Of a DNA stretch of 64,000 nt, positions 8,264 through 17,062 are shown piece after piece. The notes beneath the pieces were generated by a model. It made no database searches. It worked only from the letters and a program-made list of their open reading frames with translations, and was not told where the DNA came from. A program made the translations under genes and the position numbers. Source of the DNA: CAZXEU01 sp965207385 (lineage in GTDB: Bacteria; Bacteroidota; Rhodothermia; Rhodothermales; Bin80); the NCBI GenBank assembly GCA_965207385.1, contig CBDBLZ010000019.1:72278-136277 (forward strand). Direction: 5' to 3'. The first letter of the stretch is position 1, and the number at the start of each line of letters is the position of its first letter.

Positions 8264-8629
8264 CAGTTCTGGCTATTTCCACTGCGTATTCTCTAGCGCA
8301 TGGCAAGGGCACGAGGCAAGGCGCGGCTTGGCCGCGTCGTGCGGAGGCGTATTGAGCATGGCTTCCCCTCGGGCGGCTTCGCGAATGCGGGTCCGTACGG
8401 GACATCCGGACATGTTTTCCTTCCTGGCGTGGCCGCATGGGGCAATGCCGGTCACGATTAGAGCGAGATCTTGCCTGACTGCTTCTGGAGAGATTGGGCA
8501 TGGCGCAGAGCCGGGCTTTGCGAGGAGGCCAGACCGATCGCGTGGCCGCACGGCAAGACCCCCGGGCGGATTTCAGGCCGGGATCGTTAGGCTGTTTGCC
8601 GCGGTTATCGGTTATCAATTCTGAAACGG
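8264..8629. other. Intergenic region before the SGNH hydrolase gene
   Basis: 366 bases with no recognised gene on either strand. A minus-strand frame (8551-8273, 92 codons) with several cysteines is open, but I see no ribosome-binding site or family signature for it. No promoter of the TAnnTTTG type is evident before 8630. Confidence 0.4.
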
Positions 8630-10327
8630 ATGCGCGCATTACTCTTCAGGGTCGCGGCGATGGCGTTGCCCGTCGTCTTGCTGTTCGGCATTGAACTGGC
8701 CTGGCAAGTCGCTGCGCCCGAGAGGGCCTTCATTGCGGTTCCGGGGCGTCCGGAGTACATGACGATCAACCCGGAGCGCGGCGCTCGGTATTTCGAAGAC
8801 TTCTTGCCGCAGGTGGCTTTCAATCCCTTCCTGAAGGAAAAGCCGGCAGACGTGCTGCGCGTTGTTGCGCTGGGAGGCTCGTCCACTGCCGGATATCCCT
8901 TCCATTTCTATCACGCTTTCCCGGAACGGCTGGCGGCTGAGATTCGTGCGCGCATGCCTCTTCAGCGCGTCGAGGTCATCAATCTGGGGATGACGGCAGC
9001 CAGCAGCCACGTACTGCGCGATTTGCTGCCGGCGGTACTGAGTCTGGCACCGGATGCCGTGCTGATCTATGCCGGACACAACGAATATTACGGAGCGTTC
9101 GGGGCCGGCAGCGGCGCCCAGGGACTCGGTCAGAGTCTCTTGCTGAAGCGGACGGCTGTCTGGCTGAGGAGGAGCAAGATCTTTTCGGCGCTGCTGGCCA
9201 TTGCCACCCCGGACAGTGAAGGCGACCGCACCATGATGGCCCGGTCTGTAGGCGATGCGGCCATCGCCTGGCAAGGCAGCGTATACCACAGGGGGATCCG
9301 TCAATTCCGTGCCAACCTGGATGCCGTCCTTCGCGGATTCCGCTCGCGCGGCATACCGACCTACGTGGCCACGGTAGCCTCCAACCTCCAGGGCCAGGCG
9401 CCGCTCGGGCTGGACTCCTTGGCCTCAGAGGCGTTCCGGACAGGGCAGTCCCTCATGTCGTCCGACTCAACAGCGGCATGGACCGCATTCGAACGGGCCA
9501 AGGAGCGCGACGACGTGCGTTTTCGGGCACCTTCGGCTATCAACGACGCGATTCGGGAGCTTGCAACGCTGCGAGGTGCAACCGTGGTTGACGTGGCCGC
9601 CCTCGCGTGGCCTGACTCGCTCTTTACCGATCACTTGCACCCTACCGCTGCCGGGCATGCACGGATTGCACGGGCATTTGCCGGCGTGCTGGAAGCGTCT
9701 CCGGCCGTTCCTCCGCTCCGGACGCGGCCGGACGGGCTCGAACGGGCGTACGCGGACTTGCAAATCGAACGCCTCAAGGGCGGATTTCCATTCACCAGGG
9801 GCCGTACGGCAGAGGATGAACTGCAGGCATTCCAGGACAATCTGCAGTCGCGCCTGCGCTCGGGCAAGCTGGCGGATTCGCTTGCGGCCCGCGTGGTTCT
9901 GGGTCAGGCGCCCTTGCCGCAGTCGCTGCTGCTTGCCGCAAGGGATGCACAGGCAGAAGGGGACACGCTCGGCGCCCTCTTCCACTTGCGCGCACTGATG
10001 TACTGGCAACCCTTCAATGCATCAGTGCGAAGAGAGGCTGTCGCTCTGGCTGCCGCAAATGCGCAGGATCTGGCACTGTCCGGCGAAATCATCCAGCTGG
10101 CCTGCGCACATGGGCCGGACACGGACTATCTCAATGCGCTTGCCGCTGTGCGTTTGCGGCAGGCAATGCCGGAATTGACGCGTACAATCCTGGCAGAAGT
10201 CGAAGCGCGCGATCCCGGCTCCTCGGTCATGTTGTACAACACAGCCCGGCTTCTGGTAATGACGGGGGACACCCTCGGGGCACGCGATTACTTCGACCGT
10301 TACCAGCGTGCGGTGTCCGGCAATTGA
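8630..10327 (+). CDS. Membrane-anchored SGNH/GDSL hydrolase with C-terminal helical repeat region
   Basis: 565 residues. The N-terminus has a membrane helix (VAAMALPVVLLFGIELAW), so the enzyme is exported but anchored. SGNH catalytic blocks are visible: block I GGSSTAG at 82-88 (nucleophile serine), block III GHNEYYG near 148 (oxyanion asparagine), and block V DHLHPTAAGH near 333 (catalytic Asp-x-x-His). These enzymes hydrolyse esters, often acetyl groups on polysaccharides. The last 200 residues are alanine/leucine-rich helices that resemble a TPR array (ALFHLRALMYWQP, VMLYNTARLLVMTGD). The substrate is unknown; the secreted GH5 protein downstream makes a carbohydrate-ester substrate plausible but unproven. 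Confidence 0.8.
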   Translation: MRALLFRVAAMALPVVLLFGIELAWQVAAPERAFIAVPGRPEYMTINPERGARYFEDFLPQVAFNPFLKEKPADVLRVVALGGSSTAGYPFHFYHAFPERLAAEIRARMPLQRVEVINLGMTAASSHVLRDLLPAVLSLAPDAVLIYAGHNEYYGAFGAGSGAQGLGQSLLLKRTAVWLRRSKIFSALLAIATPDSEGDRTMMARSVGDAAIAWQGSVYHRGIRQFRANLDAVLRGFRSRGIPTYVATVASNLQGQAPLGLDSLASEAFRTGQSLMSSDSTAAWTAFERAKERDDVRFRAPSAINDAIRELATLRGATVVDVAALAWPDSLFTDHLHPTAAGHARIARAFAGVLEASPAVPPLRTRPDGLERAYADLQIERLKGGFPFTRGRTAEDELQAFQDNLQSRLRSGKLADSLAARVVLGQAPLPQSLLLAARDAQAEGDTLGALFHLRALMYWQPFNASVRREAVALAAANAQDLALSGEIIQLACAHGPDTDYLNALAAVRLRQAMPELTRTILAEVEARDPGSSVMLYNTARLLVMTGDTLGARDYFDRYQRAVSGN

Positions 10328-10558
10328 CGCATATCCGGACCAGGTAGTGCGGGCATCTCCAGAGGTCCGGACGATCGACAGAGCGCTTCGAGGCGGCGAA
10401 TCTGCCCGTGAGTTGACTCTGCGATTGGCCATGGGCTGCCAAGCCACCAACCGGGAATTGCCGCCGGATGCCCGACCGGAATGCTCATACGGGGCCGGGC
10501 AGCAAGAGGGGATCGAAGGCGCGGGGCACCGGTACCACCGGCAGTACAACTCCAGGCC

Positions 10559-13168
10559 ATGAATCGTACCTGCCTTGCTATTGCGCTCCTGATGTCGATC
10601 GTTGCAGGCCGCACCGAATTCGTGCACGGCCAAAGCAGTGCCGATTACACGGTTACATTTGCGTCCACGTGGAGCGAGGCCACGCATCCGGCCGGTTTTC
10701 CGGCCAGTCCGCATTTCTCAGGCCTGATAGGTGGCACCCATAACGAGCAGGTGTCTTTTTGGGCGACGGGCGGCACGGCCTCACTCGGGATCAAGCAAAT
10801 GGCCGAACTGGGCGCCAAGGCCGCCCTGCGAGGCGAAGTACAAACCGCCATCGACAGCGGGAATGCCGAATTCGTGCTCTCCGGCGGTGGCATCGGCCGT
10901 TCTCCCGGTTCCAGGCGATTGAATTTCAGCATGAGCCAGACTTTTCCGCTCGTGACGCTGGTCTCCATGCTGGCGCCGAGTCCGGACTGGTTTGTGGGTG
11001 TGCGCGACCTGCCCCTGTTTCAGGGCGGGCAATGGGTAGACACGCTGACGGTCGTGCTCTACGTATACGATGCCGGAACGGACAGCGGCTCGTCGTACGA
11101 ATCGCCGAACCAGGTCACAAGTCCCCAGGAGCCCATCGCCCGGATCGAGACCTCTCCCTTCCTGGTGGCAGGACAGGTTCGACCGGTCGGTACGTTCTTC
11201 TTCCGGCTGGGCAGCGTCACTTACGACCGGGCAGGGTACTTCGCCACGGATGGCCCGAATATCGTGGACTCGACGGGGAGTCCGGCTGTACTCAAGGGCG
11301 TCGGGCTCGGGGGCTGGCTGATGCCCGAGGGCTACATGCTGCACATCAGCGCTCCCGATGGCGGGTCGCCTCGCTCCATTCGGTCGCAGATTGTGGATCT
11401 GATTGGCGAATCGGGCGCGGATGAATTCTTTGAAGTCTATCGTGCCAACTACGTGGAGGAGAAGGATATCGCCGCCATCAGGTCATGGGGCTTCGACCAC
11501 GTTCGCCTGCCGTTTCATTACGCCCTCTTTTATGATCCGGATACGCAGCAATTCAGGGAGGACGGCTTCGAGCTGCTTGACAGGTTTCTGGAGTGGTGCC
11601 GGATGCACGAGCTTGGCGTGATTCTGGATATGCACGCGGCGCCGGGGGCGCAAAGCGAGCACAATATCAGTGACAGTGACGGGGTCGCCCGGCTATGGAC
11701 GGAGCCGGATACCTATTGGCCGCAGACCGAGGCCATCTGGCAGGAAATCGCGCGGCGCTACGTGGACGAGCGAATTATAATCGGCTACGATCTGCTGAAC
11801 GAGCCCGTGACGCCGGACGGCGTGCCAGGGTCCGACCTTCGCGCGCTGTATGAACGCCTTGCGACTGCCATCCGGGAAGTCGACCCGCACCATATCCTGT
11901 TTATCGAAGGCAACTTCTTTGCCACGCACTTTCCGGATCTCATACCGCCGTTCGATGACAACATGGTCTACGCTTTCCACAAGTACTGGAACGGTACGGG
12001 ACTGAACTCCATCCAGTATCTGCTGGATATTCGCTCGCAGACGAACGTGCCGCTCTGGCTAGGAGAAACGGGCGAAAACTCCAACGTGTGGTACAGCGCC
12101 GTGGTGCGGCTGATGGATGAGCACGCCATAGGATGGAATTGGTGGACGCACAAGAAGATCGAGGCGGTGACGAGCCCTCTGTCGGTGCCCTTTGCACCCG
12201 GTTACGCGGACGTGGTGAATTACTGGCGCGGCGACGGATCCAGGCCCTCTCCCTTGCAAGCCCGGCTTTCGCTGCTGGGAATGGCGGAGGGACTCGACAT
12301 GGACAACGCCACGACGCTCAGAGGCGTGCTTGCTGCCCTGTTCGACCCGGAATTCTCGACGCGTCGGACGCCATTCAAGGACCATGTCATCCCCGGTCAG
12401 ATTCACGCTGTAGACTATGATCTCGGTCACCAGGGCGTGACGTACTTTGACACCGACTTCATGGCTACCAGCGGAACGCCCGGCGGTGGCAATACGGGTG
12501 GCAAGTACCGCAACGACGGAGTAGACATTGAGGAATCGACGGACCCGGAAGGCTTCGACTACAACGTGGGCTGGACAGAGCGGCTGGAGTGGCTGAGCTA
12601 CACCGTGCACGTCGATACTGCCGCGCACTACGACTTAGACGTACGCGTTGCCAGCGCGACGGGCGGCGGCGCGTTTCGCCTGTTCCTTGATGGCGAAAGG
12701 ATTGGTGAGGACGTCCAGGTCGGGCCCACGGGCGGCTGGCAGATCTGGGAATCCCGGCGCCTGGAGTCGGTAGCGCTGCCGCAGGGCAAGCATGAGCTGA
12801 GGCTGGTCATTCTCAGTCCGGGCGCCAATATCAATACGATGCGCTTTACCCGGAGCCCTGATCGCACGGACGTAGAAGCCCGCGAGTTGCCTACGGCCTT
12901 TGCGGTAACCTCGCTGTTTCCCAATCCGTTCAGAGACATGCTCAACGTGGAATTCACGCTGCCCGCCTCGGGCCATGTACGTGCCCGGATTTTCGATTTG
13001 CTTGGCAGGAGCGTTTTCGAATCTCCGGAGGACATGTATGCCACCGGTCGGAATCGCCTATCACTGCGGCCGAGCCTGGCGGCGGGTGTATACTTTCTGC
13101 GCCTGGATCTGCACGCGGACGGGGAAAGGACCAGCATCGGCGTGCCCGTCGTCGTCGGTGCCAGGTAG
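10559..13168 (+). CDS. Secreted spondin-GH5 glycoside hydrolase with CBM6-like domain and T9SS sorting tail
   Basis: 869 residues from the ATG at 10559. A signal peptide ends near VHGQ. A Spondin_N domain spans about 28-215 (YTVTFASTWSEATHP, FSGLIGGTHNEQVSFW). A GH5 cellulase-like barrel covers about 230-560, with the acid/base glutamate in YDLLNEPV and the nucleophile glutamate in LWLGETGE. A CBM6-like beta domain at about 615-765 follows (VASATGGGAFRLFLDGERIG, INTMRFT). The C-terminus (SLFPNPFRDMLNVEF ... GVYFLRLD) is a T9SS type A sorting domain, so the protein is probably exported through the type IX system and attached to the surface. Likely substrates are beta-glucans or mannans; the sequence does not settle which. 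Confidence 0.88.
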   Translation: MNRTCLAIALLMSIVAGRTEFVHGQSSADYTVTFASTWSEATHPAGFPASPHFSGLIGGTHNEQVSFWATGGTASLGIKQMAELGAKAALRGEVQTAIDSGNAEFVLSGGGIGRSPGSRRLNFSMSQTFPLVTLVSMLAPSPDWFVGVRDLPLFQGGQWVDTLTVVLYVYDAGTDSGSSYESPNQVTSPQEPIARIETSPFLVAGQVRPVGTFFFRLGSVTYDRAGYFATDGPNIVDSTGSPAVLKGVGLGGWLMPEGYMLHISAPDGGSPRSIRSQIVDLIGESGADEFFEVYRANYVEEKDIAAIRSWGFDHVRLPFHYALFYDPDTQQFREDGFELLDRFLEWCRMHELGVILDMHAAPGAQSEHNISDSDGVARLWTEPDTYWPQTEAIWQEIARRYVDERIIIGYDLLNEPVTPDGVPGSDLRALYERLATAIREVDPHHILFIEGNFFATHFPDLIPPFDDNMVYAFHKYWNGTGLNSIQYLLDIRSQTNVPLWLGETGENSNVWYSAVVRLMDEHAIGWNWWTHKKIEAVTSPLSVPFAPGYADVVNYWRGDGSRPSPLQARLSLLGMAEGLDMDNATTLRGVLAALFDPEFSTRRTPFKDHVIPGQIHAVDYDLGHQGVTYFDTDFMATSGTPGGGNTGGKYRNDGVDIEESTDPEGFDYNVGWTERLEWLSYTVHVDTAAHYDLDVRVASATGGGAFRLFLDGERIGEDVQVGPTGGWQIWESRRLESVALPQGKHELRLVILSPGANINTMRFTRSPDRTDVEARELPTAFAVTSLFPNPFRDMLNVEFTLPASGHVRARIFDLLGRSVFESPEDMYATGRNRLSLRPSLAAGVYFLRLDLHADGERTSIGVPVVVGAR

Positions 13169-13172
13169 CGGA

Positions 13173-14639
13173 TCAGACGATGTCGGTCGGTTGCCGTTCG
13201 GCAACGCGTCCGCGGTACCGGAAAAGGCGCTGAACGAGCCGGATGGTGCGCGGAGAAGCCCTGCGGGCGTACCATTGGTCAGCAGCGCGGCGCACGCCCT
13301 GTCCAAAAGTGGGGTACGGGTGAATGGTGTCCGACAAACGCCTTAGCGTGATGCCCGCGCGCATGGCAATGACGACCTCGCAGATCAATTCTCCGGCTCG
13401 CTCGCCGAGAATCGCAGCACCCAGAATGCGGCCGCTGGCCGGGCGGGCGAACAGCTTTATGAGACCGCCCTCTGCTCCGTCAATGGTGGCGCGGTCCAGT
13501 TTGCTGTAGGGAAAGGCGTACGTGGAAAACCGGATGCCTCGCCGGGCCAATTCAGCTTCGCTGGCGCCAACATGGGCCAGCTCCGGATCCGTGAACACCA
13601 CGCCCGGCACCGTTTTCTCGTCAAGGCTCCGGCGCACATGCAGAACGGCATTCGTTGCCGCAACGCGCGCCATGTGCTCGCTCATGTGCGTGTAGGCGTA
13701 GCGACCGGTTACGTCGCCGATGGCATAAATGTGGCGCACGCTGGTGCGGCACTGCCGGTTGATGCAGATGCCTTCGGAAGAGACGGTGACCCCTGCCCTG
13801 TTCAGGCCTAGGCCGGAGGTCCTGGCCTTTTTGCCGGTTGCTACGAGAAGCTGGTCGCAAACAGTGCGGTGCAGGCGGCCCTCGGCATCCAGATACCGGG
13901 CCTCTTGTCCTGCTCCTTCCTTTGCCACACCAACTACTTGTGCTCCTGTTACCAGCCGCACACCCTCGCCGGCCAGCCGGGCGTGCAGCCGTGCGGCCAG
14001 TTCGGCATCCAGGTCCGGAAGGATGCGGCTCTTCTGTTCCAGCACCGTGACGCCGGATCCAAGTCTGGTGAATGCCTGGGCCAGTTCAACACCCACAGGC
14101 CCTGCGCCGATCACGGTCAGCCGCCGTGGCAGCGTCTCAAGCTCGAACACCGACTCGCTCGTCAGATACGGGGTCCCGGCCAGTCCGGGAATTGCCGGCA
14201 CCGCGGGGTCCGCGCCTGTGGCAATGACCATTGCGCGGCTGCGCACGGGGCCCCTGCCGGTCACTTCGACGGCAGCGGGATCCCGAAAACTCGCCGCGCC
14301 CTTATGCACTTCAACTCCCAGGGCAGCCATCCTGGCCGGGCTGTCCGCGTCGTCGTAGATGGTCTGCCGCAGCTGGTGGAGCTTCTCGCGAATGTAACCA
14401 AAGTCGACAGATACAGAGCCGCAAAGGATGCCGAATCGGCCGGCAGTGCGAACTGTCTGCGCTATGCCGGCGGCCTTTAGAAGCATCTTGCTTGGTACGC
14501 AACCCGTCCACGTACAGTCGCCGCCGAGCCTGCCGCGCTCGATGAGCAACGTCTTCGCTCCCAGGCTCGCTGAGATCCCGGACATGGTCAGGCCAGCCGC
14601 CCCGCCGCCAACGACGACTACGTCATAATCGGACGCCAT
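13173..14639 (-). CDS. FAD-dependent pyridine nucleotide-disulfide oxidoreductase (MerA/Lpd-like)
   Basis: 488 residues. An FAD-binding Rossmann motif (VVVVGGGAAGL) starts at residue 7, and the redox-active pair lies in GGDCTWTGCVPSK at about 39-51. The NAD(P) motif VIGAGPVGVELA is near 175, and the second FAD motif, YAIGDV, near 305. The C-terminal dimer domain carries HPYPTFGQGV, where dihydrolipoamide dehydrogenase has H-x-x-P-T-x-x-E; the glutamate is replaced by glutamine. No N-terminal HMA domain or C-terminal Cys-Cys pair is present, so it is not a canonical mercuric reductase. It lies 8 bases downstream of the DUF5916 gene and is probably in the same transcript. The substrate is unknown. 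Confidence 0.82.
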   Translation of the reverse strand: MASDYDVVVVGGGAAGLTMSGISASLGAKTLLIERGRLGGDCTWTGCVPSKMLLKAAGIAQTVRTAGRFGILCGSVSVDFGYIREKLHQLRQTIYDDADSPARMAALGVEVHKGAASFRDPAAVEVTGRGPVRSRAMVIATGADPAVPAIPGLAGTPYLTSESVFELETLPRRLTVIGAGPVGVELAQAFTRLGSGVTVLEQKSRILPDLDAELAARLHARLAGEGVRLVTGAQVVGVAKEGAGQEARYLDAEGRLHRTVCDQLLVATGKKARTSGLGLNRAGVTVSSEGICINRQCRTSVRHIYAIGDVTGRYAYTHMSEHMARVAATNAVLHVRRSLDEKTVPGVVFTDPELAHVGASEAELARRGIRFSTYAFPYSKLDRATIDGAEGGLIKLFARPASGRILGAAILGERAGELICEVVIAMRAGITLRRLSDTIHPYPTFGQGVRRAADQWYARRASPRTIRLVQRLFRYRGRVAERQPTDIV

Positions 14640-14647
14640 CTGCCTGG

Positions 14648-16846
14648 TCAGTAGCCGAGGGTATGCGTGTACTTGACAAGAATGGTCTGGCTGTCGGAAA
14701 GTGTTTCGTACCGTCCGCGATAGTCGTCCACATACTGGTTCGTGTTGTAGACAATCCAGAGATCATTGCCCTCGCGGAAGTTGTACCGGAATCGGATGTT
14801 GGCCGAAAGGTTGTCGCGTGTGCTGTTGTACTGGACGAAGGCGTTGGCCGAGACCTGCGTGTTGAGCGCGGAGCCGATGCGGATGCCGGCCAGGTGGATG
14901 CCCAGCATCGCGTCGCGCGCTCCGAAGCGAATGTGGGTGTAGCGGTAGCTGGCAGAAAGCTCCAGGTGCGGCGAGACGTACCAGATGGGCGCGATGCCGA
15001 CAGAAGTGTTGATGCCGTCATAGAAGCTGCCCGTTTCCACGCGGGGTCTTATCTGAATGCGGCTCGTGTGCGTTACGCTGTAGCGCGCTCCCAGGCGCCA
15101 GTAGCGGTAGTTGCCGGCGGGCACCGGTAGCGTGTCCGCAATGCGAAAGGACTCCTGCGGCACCTCCTTGTGCAAACGGGCCTGGATGCTGCCGCCGGCG
15201 CCGGACTTGGCCCGAAATTCCCATTCGGGGCCGATCTCACCGGACTCTACGCTGCCATCGGCATTGCGCAGAAATGCGCCTGCGTGTACACGCAGGGCGT
15301 GCCAGATCAGGCGCGACTCCGTGCCGTGCAGCCAGGTATACGAACCGCCCTGTTCGACCAGGGTGAAGTTGTTGCGCTGCGTAAAGCCGGCGCCGGGCGT
15401 GTAGTGCCGTCCCGCGCGGGCCAGGACCGTATTGTACCCCCAACCGCGGCGGCGCCTGCGCTCGAGTTCGAACGTCATCCGTGCCGAGTTGAGTCCGCTC
15501 TGGTCTCCCGAATCCAGAAGCTGGCTGTCGAAGCTCTGCGCCCACTGGAGCGTCATGTAGTCGTCTCCCCGGAGACGAACAACACTGTCCAGTCCGTAGG
15601 CAATATTGTAAACTCCGTCCGCGTCGATGCGGCTCGTCGTCATGATGCCCGCGTACGAATACGGATTGAACACCTGCCTGCGGAGGCGCACGACGCCGAA
15701 GTTCTCGGGCGCCAGTTCCTCGTGCCGCTCCGTCATGAGGTTCAGCAGGCCGATGTCCCAGGGACCCCGCCGGCCGACGATGCGCCCGCCGCCCAATAGG
15801 CCTACCGGCCGGCCATCCTCCGTAAGTCCGATGCGCCGGCTGTGAAAGAGCCGGCTGAGCCCTCCCGTCCGGAAATCGAATATCCCTGATCGCTCCTGGA
15901 AGAACTGCCGCTTTTCGGGGAAAAAGAGCGAGAATCGCGTGAGGTTGACTTGCTGGTCGTCGGCTTCGGCCTGGGCGAAGTCCGTCTTGACTGTAAGGTC
16001 CAGCGTAATGTCATTGGTGAGGCCATACTTGAGGTCCACACCCGCCTGCAGACTCCGCTCTGCAGGAGCGCCGCTGGTTACATCCTGCGCCCCAAGGCCG
16101 AAGGGCGTGATGTATACGGGATTGCGCGGCCGAATGCCGGTAAGGACGATTTTCTTGGCCAGGGAGGGTTTGAGGAAGGCCCAGTCGGCAATCGATGGCA
16201 CGGGCGGATACACGACCCGCTCGGTCTTGCGCGCCACCTTCCGCTGCAGTGTGATGCCCATGATGACCTCTCCTTCCCGGGCCTGAAAACGCAGGCTGGA
16301 GAACGGCACCCGCAATTCCGCGAACCAGCCTTCGGCAGTGATCACGGTCTCGACATCCCAGAAGGTATTGAAGTCTCCGTTTATCCAGCCGCCGGAGGCA
16401 ATGCCGCCGCCACTGGCATCGTTGGAGATGGCGGCATCCTTGCGGATCCCTTCCGGTGTCGTCGTAAACAGGACGGCCGTCTCGTTGTCGTTGAACGTGT
16501 CGAGAAGGATCTCGAAGTGATCATCGCCGCTGAGACGGTCGCGGTAAAGCGTATTGGCCCGTATGCCGTCGGGGTTGCTGTCGAAGGCGCGCAGCGCAAA
16601 GTAGATATGGTCGTCGTCGTAGGCCACGAGGAATTCCGTTCGCTCGGTGGCGGCGGCGCCGTTGTCGGGCTCATACTGGACGGGAATCCAGGGCGCTACG
16701 CCGTTCCAGGCCGGCTCGTCGCTCATGCCGTCGATGTGAACGGGTCCGCTTATCTGCGCGAGTACGAACGGTGCCCCGTCCTGTGCACTCGCCAGGAGCG
16801 GGAGGATGCCCGTCAGCAGCGTCGCTAGCGCTGTTCTGTACTTCAT
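14648..16846 (-). CDS. DUF5916 outer-membrane protein with N-terminal CBM9-like domain
   Basis: 732 residues from the ATG at 16846, preceded by GGTGA. A signal peptide (MKYRTALATLLTGILPLLASAQ) leads into a sugar-binding CBM9/DOMON-like domain at about 25-215 (GPVHIDGMSDEPAWNGV, TEFLVAYDDDHIYFALRAFD). The remainder is the DUF5916 beta-barrel-like region (FGLGAQDVTSG, DLKYGLTNDITLDLTVKTDFAQAEAD, FPEKRQFFQE). Family members are outer-membrane proteins of unknown function, frequent in Bacteroidota and Rhodothermota. The last residue is tyrosine rather than the phenylalanine common in barrels. The reading frame stays open far upstream only as antisense to the CCA enzyme gene, so the start at the signal peptide is secure. 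Confidence 0.88.
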   Translation of the reverse strand: MKYRTALATLLTGILPLLASAQDGAPFVLAQISGPVHIDGMSDEPAWNGVAPWIPVQYEPDNGAAATERTEFLVAYDDDHIYFALRAFDSNPDGIRANTLYRDRLSGDDHFEILLDTFNDNETAVLFTTTPEGIRKDAAISNDASGGGIASGGWINGDFNTFWDVETVITAEGWFAELRVPFSSLRFQAREGEVIMGITLQRKVARKTERVVYPPVPSIADWAFLKPSLAKKIVLTGIRPRNPVYITPFGLGAQDVTSGAPAERSLQAGVDLKYGLTNDITLDLTVKTDFAQAEADDQQVNLTRFSLFFPEKRQFFQERSGIFDFRTGGLSRLFHSRRIGLTEDGRPVGLLGGGRIVGRRGPWDIGLLNLMTERHEELAPENFGVVRLRRQVFNPYSYAGIMTTSRIDADGVYNIAYGLDSVVRLRGDDYMTLQWAQSFDSQLLDSGDQSGLNSARMTFELERRRRRGWGYNTVLARAGRHYTPGAGFTQRNNFTLVEQGGSYTWLHGTESRLIWHALRVHAGAFLRNADGSVESGEIGPEWEFRAKSGAGGSIQARLHKEVPQESFRIADTLPVPAGNYRYWRLGARYSVTHTSRIQIRPRVETGSFYDGINTSVGIAPIWYVSPHLELSASYRYTHIRFGARDAMLGIHLAGIRIGSALNTQVSANAFVQYNSTRDNLSANIRFRYNFREGNDLWIVYNTNQYVDDYRGRYETLSDSQTILVKYTHTLGY

Positions 16847-17062
16847 CGGGTCACCATGCAGGAAACGGTCCGGGCAAAGGTGTCCGGACGACAGCAGCGC
16901 ACGGGGCAGCGATGCACCCTCGCATGGCATGCACTGGTCACGGCAAGCCCTAAAGTACGCTTCGGCGGCGATTAAAGAGTAAAGCGTCTGCGCCCTTCGT
17001 ATGCCAGGGAGAACGCCGGTGCCGCGGCAGCGTTTTGTAGAGCGGTTGCAACTGCCGGCCCC

